Assembly: GCF_008831285.2 (NCBI RefSeq)
Contig: NC_045138.2
Location: forward strand, 4,010,143-4,074,142
Origin: Nymphaea colorata
Taxonomy: Eukaryota > Streptophyta > Magnoliopsida > Nymphaeales > Nymphaeaceae
Length of the DNA stretch: 64,000 nt
Reading direction: 5' to 3'
The notes under the pieces were generated by a model, which made no database searches, was not told the origin of the DNA, and saw only the letters and a list, made by a program, of their open reading frames with translations. Positions 57,672 through 64,000 of the stretch are shown here, one piece after another (the first letter of the stretch is position 1; every line of letters starts with the position of its first letter). The translations under genes and the position numbers were made by a program.

Positions 57672-60600
57672 ATGGCACTAGTAGTCGATGCAGTTGCAGA
57701 AATAGTTATTTCTAATCTCTTGGGGTCTGTAACCAGTTTATTGAAAGACAAGGTGGACCTGATTTTGAACGCCAAAGATGAAATCAAGAAGCTCCTGAGG
57801 AAGCTTGAACGCTTGCAGAAGGCCCTTAAAGAAGTAGATCGCAAGCCCTTTTTCAGCAACGAGCGCGATAAAGATCTGGAGGGAGAGCTGAAGGATGCTT
57901 TTTATGATGCCCAGGACATCATCCAGGAATACCTAACCATAATTGAGCTCAGCAAAAGGGATAAGGGTTCTATGTCTTCATGGAACAAGGTAAGAAAGCC
58001 CTGGATCACTCTGTGCTCTTGCTTTAAAGAACATGTATCTGCTTCCTACCAACTTGGAAATGAAGTTAGAAGGATCAACGAAAAGCTTGATGAAATAGAA
58101 AAAAATATTAAAACGATGGATTTTGTCAACACAACTCCAAAAGAGAGTAGTGGTGAGGGTCCTATGGGTGGTGTACGTGACAATCCTCGAGAGACAACCC
58201 ATCACATAGGTACTGTTCAACCACACCTAGGCAGGGCGGACGATAAGGAGAAAGTAAAAGAACTCTTGTTTGATGGCTCTATAGAGAGTAGTGTCCTAGG
58301 AAAACGTGGTGTTTCTATTGTATCCATTGTAGGTCAAGGTGGGATTGGGAAAACCACTCTTGCAAAAATGATCTTTAAGGAAACCGAAGAACAGTTTGGG
58401 AAACGTAGGTGGTGGGTTTGTGTTTCGAAAAAACCAAACCGCACAGATTTGCTACAAAAGATACTAAAGGTCGTGTGCAAGGGATCAGAAAGAGAACTTG
58501 AGGGTGTCACTTCCTTAAGTGACTTATGTACACGACTCCAGAGTGAGCTTTCAAAGAGCAGGTTTTTGTTGGTCTTAGATGATATATGGGAATTAAGTTG
58601 GTGGGGTGGAGAGGTAGAGGACACCCTGAGGGGAGGTGCAAAGGAGAGCAAGATTTTGATCACCAGTAGATACATAGAAGTCTCCCAAGGGATTGGTGCT
58701 AAAATGCATAAACTACCAGAAATGACTTTTGAAGAAAGTTGGAGCTTGTTTTTGGATGTGGCATTGAAAGAAGAAAATGAATTGGCGAGCCACAATTTGA
58801 AAGATATTGGGGAGAGGATAGTGGACAAGTGTGGTGGGTTGCCGCTTGTAGTCCAGACTGTAGGGTCCTTAATGCGTACAAAAAGGATGACCGAAGATGC
58901 CTGGAATAGCGTTGAAAAGAGTGGGATCTGGGAATGGAGTATGCCTGCAGCCTCATCGTCTTCCTCTCAATATGGTGACATTCTTCCTGGTCTCATGCTG
59001 AGCTATGATGACTTGCCAGCGTCTTTGAAGAGTTGTTTTGTATATTGTTGCATTTATCCAAAGGATTATCAGATAGAAAGGGACTTATTGGCCATGCAAT
59101 GGGTCGCGCATGGATTGATTGAGGAAAAGAAGGGCATGGATGTGGAAGTGACAGCGAACCAATGTATTGATGATTTGATAAATAGGTGCATGATTGAAGA
59201 AACTGAAGAAGGGGATGTAAAACTGCATGACACTTTGCATGACCTTGCCTCATATATAGGTAGAAAGGAATATAGCCATGCCTCTCCTACTGAGCACACC
59301 CGCCATCTGTCATTGCTTGATATAGATGATGCAGAGATGCCCATGCATAATGTTTCATTAGTAGCAAATAAGTTGCGCACATTGTTCTGTGCATCCTTGC
59401 CGTCGGAACACTTCACCAACATCAAGTGGTTGAGGGTATTGTCATTGGAGGAATGTGAAATGGATGAGCTGCCAAATTCCATTGAATGTCTTTCACTACT
59501 AAAGTATCTCAATCTAAGCTATTCTGACATGAAACGGTTGCCCAGTTCAATCGACAGACTTTGGAACTTGCAAACGTTGGATTTAAGTTATAGTAAAATT
59601 GAAGAGGTGCCCGAGGAAATAGGTAAACTGTGCAACTTGAGGTATCTTGGGTTGGAAGGTACAGAGGAATTGAAATTTGTAGCCGAAGGCTTGGGGAAGC
59701 TTACCAATTTGCGGACCTTAAAAAGGTTTCTTTTATGCAATGACAAAGAGGATAGAAGAGGATGTAATATTAAGGAACTAAAAGACTTGAACAACCTAAC
59801 GGGAAAATTGTCCATAGAAGGTTTGGGGGGTGCTAGAAAGGAAATCAATTTAGGAAAAGCCCAATTGCTTAAGGAGAAGCATCTTCTAACTGGTTTGAAG
59901 TTTGATTTTGAGGAACAACATGATGACAAAGTTGCTGATGCTTCTGAACAGAGTTGTATGCTGGATGCTTTGGAACCTCCACATTGCCTCAAGAGCTTGA
60001 AAAACTAATAAGCATTACTTCATTGGAAAAACTAGAGCTCAATAAATGCCCAGCAGTGTGTGAAATAGCCAGCATGCCTTCTCTCAAATCCTTGAAGATT
60101 GGGAGCTGTGATGGACTCAACACAATTGGTCATGACATGCCTGCCTTGGAGTCATTGGAGGTGGACGGATGTGGTAGACTAGAGCAAGTAGCTGATGATC
60201 ACATGCCAGCTTTGAAGATGTTGAATTTGACTAATCTGAAGGCTGTGAAGCAGCTTCCTACTCATCTTCCTTCACTTGAGGTACTGACAGTACAGGATTT
60301 GCCCAATTGGGAGGGGTGGCCAGCAATTGGATCGAGGGAAACAACAATTTCTATGCCATGCTTAAGAGAGGCGGGTCTTGAAAATTGTCCAAAGGTGCAA
60401 ACACAAGGCTTGCTTTATGCTCTATCCGAGCAGGAGCATGACTATGAGCCTCAGCTCCAAGAATTGAGAGTGTGGGATTGCCCAAGTGCAAGATTGGGAT
60501 GGAAATTGCTCAAGCAATTGCCTAACCTCACTGACTTGAGATTGGATAGGGAAGCTTTGGAATCAACACTGCCATCGCCATTGCCATCAGAAGTATCAAC

Positions 60601-61009
60601 GTTTCTACCCTCCCTTGAGCATCTAACTTTGACAGACGCGAATGTTGATAAGCTCAAATGGGGAAGGGTGCCTGAGTGGGTGTGGGGTCTCACCCAACTA
60701 GATTCATTAGGCCTGCAAGGTTTCACTGAGGAGATCAGCTTGGGAGGCCACTGGCAGTGTCTACAAGAACTGGTGCGTCTGGAGCTTTATGACTTTCCCA
60801 ATCTCAAGTCCCTGGTGGACATCAATAATACTACTTCCTTACAAAATGATGCAGTAGCCACAACAAGTCCCACGGATGCAAAGGAACAGCTTGCTTGCCT
60901 CTTGAATCTTGAAGACCTAGTTGTTTCCTGCTGCCCCGCAGTCGATCTGCCGCAAGAATTAAGGGACTCTCTTGAGGACAGGTTACGCATAGAAACAGAA
61001 AGGGCTTGA
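57672..61009 (+). pseudogene. CNL resistance-gene homologue D (CC-NB-ARC-LRR), split by a deletion
   Basis: ATG 57672 starts MALVVDAVAEIVISNLLGSV. The coiled coil carries DAFYDAQDIIQEY (EDVID-like). NB-ARC: P-loop GQGGIGKTT from G221, kinase 2 LVLDDIW with D303-D304, RNBS-B ILITSRY, CGGLPLVVQ, CFVYCCIYPKDY, MHD as LHD at 518-520. LRRs run on to TAA at 60006-60008 (778 codons). Against C, about 125 bases are missing near 59995, which shifts the frame; the remaining LRRs continue in another frame (about 60004-61009) to a TGA. The first part could yield a CC-NB-ARC protein with a short LRR. An intron that restores the frame cannot be excluded from sequence alone. Confidence 0.91.
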
Positions 61010-61161
61010 GGTACTGTTGTATCATGTTGAGGTGCTGCTATATCACGTTCCTGAAATTTTTTAGTTCATTTTAATTGTCTGAAATGTGTGTGGTGTTTAA
61101 AATTGAAGACAGGTTGTAACTAATTGTTTGGTTAAATATGAATTTTCGCATTTCATCGGCT

Positions 61162-61226
<65 letters not shown>

Positions 61227-61625
61227 CCAAGTCTGTTGGATCCGTATTTAAACCTGGAACGTAACTAGCATAGAAGATCACTACCTATTGTATTGCCATA
61301 GACATTGCTTTCTAAGAAGGCATGTATTCAATCATACATGATTCACCAGCCTGTGTCTGAATGAAAATTTTTTAATTTATGTCACACCTTTTAATATTGT
61401 GATGAGTAAGGGGATCTCCAGTACATACCAGTACTTACTCTTCATTTGATTATGCCCAATATCTCAATAAATTTCAAACTTGGACATAAATAAAATTGCT
61501 CCAAATCTTAGGATGTTAGTGAAGTGTTTGCCTCACAAAATCTAAAAGGTTCAAGACTTTCCTTTAATTTGGTTACTACACCTAATTAGAGGTTCATCTC
61601 ATCTTAAACTTCTTATAGGAGTGTT

Positions 61626-61975
61626 CAATACAAAAAAAAAAAACATGTATTTACTGATGCATGAAAAAGTATGCATCCCTAAAAATTCCTTTTTTGATGT
61701 TTATGTCCAAGTGTCAGTAAAAGGGATGCATTACTGATGGATACTGTATCTTTGTCAGTAAAAATTCATGCCTTTGGGAAGTTCCCAAGAAAAAAGTCGA
61801 ACATTACTGGCGTTTCAAGGAAGAGTCAATAAAGATGTGTATCTATACGACGGATCTGCGCAAAGTGAATGTTTGATGGGTTTTTTTTTAATCTACAGCG
61901 GGGAAATGGTCACCGCTAGAGCTTAAAGTTCCATATAAGTCAATCATTACTGACGTGGCTCTTGAAGCACCTTAT
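61626..61975. mobile_element. Possible CACTA-like subterminal region
   Basis: It begins CAATACAAAAAAAAAAAACA (compare CACTACAAAAA) and carries several TTACTGATG, GTCAGTAAAA and TTACTGACG words in both orientations, as in CACTA subterminal repeats. No partner end was identified. Confidence 0.35.
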
Positions 61976-62269
61976 GTGTATGTGTGTGTGTGTGTGTGTG
62001 TAGAGCACCTTATATGTCCACACACATGATCTGCCAAGTTGCATGCCCATAGGAGGGGATGAGCTTTAATTACTCCTCTCTTATGACCATAGCACCCAAA
62101 TCTGCCTTGTCTGTGAGAGTACGCCTGTTTCATTGCAGTGTTCCTTTGTTTCTCAGTGTGTGTTTGTACACCTCTCCCATTGTAGTGGTCCTTTTTTCTT
62201 TGGCTCAAGTTTTCCTTTTTTTTTTTTTAACGGCTGTTTTTTCTCCTCAATAGCAAGCCTTTTTCTGGT

Positions 62270-62640
62270 GGGAAAAAGGAAAAGCATAATTTGCTAGGAA
62301 AGCACAACCATGCATGCAGCCTCTTTAATTTAAATATACGTTAATGTTGATAATTTGTTTTACCTTTTTGATTGAGATAATGAGTATTACAGCTCCAACT
62401 TACTCTGTTAAACTGGACTGTTTTCTTAAACAACTCAAGCTTGGCCTTAAATTAATCTTTGATTTTGTAAATAAGTCGCATGTATTATGGGCAACAGCAA
62501 GGAGCACCAAATTACTTAGAAAATTTTAAGTGATCTTGAGCTTGTTAGTCCTAATGGATTAATGCAAGAGTGGTTTTATTTTTACCTTGTTATAATTCAA
62601 GAATATACATGCTGAGTCCATGATTCTTAGTTGTTGCTCG
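62270..62640. repeat. Segment duplicated upstream of CNL C and CNL E, copy 2
   Basis: Same order of shared words as 38570-38890 (AAAGCACAACCATG, GCATGTATTATGG, AGAAAATTTTAAGTGATCTT). Confidence 0.75.
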
Positions 62641-62653
62641 ATGTTTTAATTCA

Positions 62654-62850
62654 CTACATAAAACTGTAGTTTTATTGATGTGCGAAAAATGTCAGCAAAA
62701 ATACAGAAACCATCAGTAAACGTATTACTGACAGCACAAGAAATCTGCCACTGTATATGATGTGCTGAATCTTTCATTGATAGTTTTGCAGTTCATCAAT
62801 ATATGTCCACTTATACTGGCAGATTTGGATGTCAGTGTATTCCCATATGA
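62654..62850. mobile_element. Possible CACTA-like terminus beside CNL E
   Basis: CACTACATAAAACTGTAG begins at about 62653, followed by TGTCAGCAAAAAT, CATCAGTAAACG and ATTACTGACAG words, similar to those at 61626-61975. It stops where CNL E similarity starts near 62866, so an insertion may have removed the first part of E. Confidence 0.35.
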
Positions 62851-62865
62851 GGGGATGGGCTTAAA

Positions 62866-64000
62866 GCGTATATGTTTGCTGCAAATGATACTGGAGTATG
62901 CATGGGAGAACTTGAGGGTATCACTTTGTTGAATGACTTGTCCACACGACAAGAGAGTGACCTCTGAAAAGAGCAAGTCTTTTTTTTTTTTTTTTTTGGT
63001 CTTTAGATGATATATGGGAATTAGATTGGTGGTGGGGAGAGTACAGGACATCCTGACGGGTATGACTAAAATGCATAAATTATCGGAAAATGACTTTTGA
63101 TTAATGTGGGAGATTGTTTCTAGATGTGCCATTGAAAGTGGAAAATGAATTGGTGACTCACAAATTGAAAGGCATTGGGAAGAGTATAGACAAGTGTGGT
63201 GGGTTGCCGCTTGTAGTCCAGACCATAATGTCCTCAATGCGTACGAAAAGGATGACGGAAGACAACTGTAAAAGCGTTGAGAATAGTGGGATATAGGAAT
63301 GGAAGATGCCTGCCCCATAGTCTTCCACCCAATATGGAGGCATTGTTACTGGTTTCATGCTGAGCTGTGATGACTTGTCAGCATCTTTTGCAGACTTGTT
63401 TTGTCCAGTACTGCATTTATCCAAAAGGATTGTGAGATAGAAATTGAGAGATTGATCATGGAATGGGTGGCGCATAGATTGATTAATCAAAAGAAAGGCT
63501 CTGATGTGGAAGTGAGAGCAATCCAATGTATTGATGATCTGATAAATGGGTGTTTGACTGAAGAAACTGAATATAAGAAAATCAAATTGCATGACATTTT
63601 GCATGACCTTGCCTCATATATAGGTAGAAGGGAATATAGGTCTTTGTGTTAAAGGAAACAAATGCACAACGTCCAGGTCAATGACCATATCGTAGCTGGC
63701 TGCCATCTTACCATAAGACGTCCATTCATCTCAACTCTCTCAACTTCAACATGCTTCAAATATCATTAAGAAAACCTTGACATGTAGAGGAAAGGAGAGC
63801 TCTTTCCTTAATGCTGTAAATATTTCCATTGTAATTGACTGTTGTAAAGTTGTTGTATATAATCTCTTGGATTTTTTAGTAAATAACAAGTGAAGTTTTC
63901 CATTGAGAATTTTTCTTTCCAGTTCCCCTTTATCGTGCCCTTGTGCATGAGTAAAGCTGTTCACAGTCTGCTACTGAGCAGACCCGCCATCTGTCATTAC
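62866..64000 (+). pseudogene. CNL resistance-gene homologue E, degraded relic running off the window
   Basis: Similarity starts in NB-ARC after RNBS-A (TTTGCTGCAAATGATACTGG). Visible in pieces: kinase 2 as LDDIWELDWWWGE (about 63004-63042) after a T-run of about 18, GLPL as CGGLPLVVQ (63197-63223), the RNBS-D area, then ERLIMEWVAHRLINQKKGSD and the MHD area KLHDILHDLASYIG (to about 63630). Frames change repeatedly and the RNBS-B segment is deleted. About 330 foreign bases follow, then ATEQTRHLSL resumes at 63966 to the window end. P-loop and coiled coil are missing. It is non-functional. Confidence 0.85.
63634..63965. mobile_element. About 330-bp insertion in CNL E, possibly a small solo LTR
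   Basis: It interrupts CNL E between GGAATATAG and CTGCTACTGAG, which are almost adjacent in B and C. The insert can be read as TGTTAAAGG ... TTCACA (TG...CA ends) with an AT-rich middle. GTCT occurs on both sides, but a clean 5-bp duplication was not seen, so the type is uncertain. Confidence 0.4.

Larger units (their letters stand above)
61010..62865. other. 3' flank of CNL D, microsatellites and CACTA-like pieces
   Basis: 61166-61222 is a (CT)n run of about 28 units, at the place where B and C have a short CT-rich run in the 3' flank. 61978-62001 is (TG)n. 62270-62640 is the duplicated segment also seen at 38570-38890. No gene was recognised. Confidence 0.6.

Noticed and set aside
1-64000. 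A new multi-gene defence or metabolic system
   Set aside because: All large coding regions fall into known families (CNL receptors, Ty3/gypsy, Ty1/copia); nothing supports a novel gene set beyond the items listed.

Overview
This window looks like nuclear DNA of a flowering plant. It is AT-rich and crowded with LTR retrotransposons of plant lineages, and it holds a cluster of related CC-NB-ARC-LRR (CNL) resistance-gene homologues, all on the + strand. I cannot place the species. No rRNA, tRNA, CRISPR or prokaryotic feature was seen. Every large coding region carries at least one lesion, so the window is best read as a decaying and duplicating resistance-gene cluster invaded by transposons.

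Layout. 1-7805: 3' part of a broken Ty3/gypsy element of the Tat/Ogre type (+ strand) with pol fragments, a repeat-rich 3' UTR and a 3.3 kb LTR. 7853-9720: CNL pseudogene A, lacking its 5' part next to that LTR. 10277-21306: a composite minus-strand array of the same LTR family with no gag or pol (LTR, leader, LTR, truncated leader, truncated LTR). 21307-25690: AT-rich repeats, two minisatellites and the upstream region of CNL B. 25695-28960: CNL B (two nonsense codons and a frameshift). 29000-40850: intergenic sequence with a MITE-like foldback, an LTR-like block, a copia relic and one unrecognised 106-codon ORF. 40959-44390: CNL C, 1143 codons and open apart from one stop at codon 110. 44391-50870: transposon relics (CACTA-like end, old Tat-type LTR) and three CNL upstream modules with no gene behind them. 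50876-56071: a complete but mutated Ty1/copia element with 5-bp target duplications. 56481-56768: a near-perfect 288-bp foldback. 57672-61009: CNL D (internal deletion and frameshift). 62866-64000: CNL E, a heavily degraded relic running off the window.

How the parts relate. The CNL copies share coding sequence, 3' flanks and upstream modules, so they arose by repeated local duplication. One 203-bp tract is almost identical between A and B while its neighbourhood differs by roughly a tenth, which suggests gene conversion. The best candidate for residual function is C (an NB-LRR part of 1006 codons can start downstream of its stop). D keeps an intact CC-NB-ARC plus the first LRRs (778 codons). 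The retroelements add promoters beside these genes: the copia LTR has five ACCGAC (DRE/CRT core) motifs just upstream of its TATA box. I found no clearly new multi-gene system. The least ordinary items are the Tat-type array with a conserved leader hairpin and LTR splice-donor motif, the DRE-rich copia LTR, the long foldback, and the CNL upstream modules without genes.
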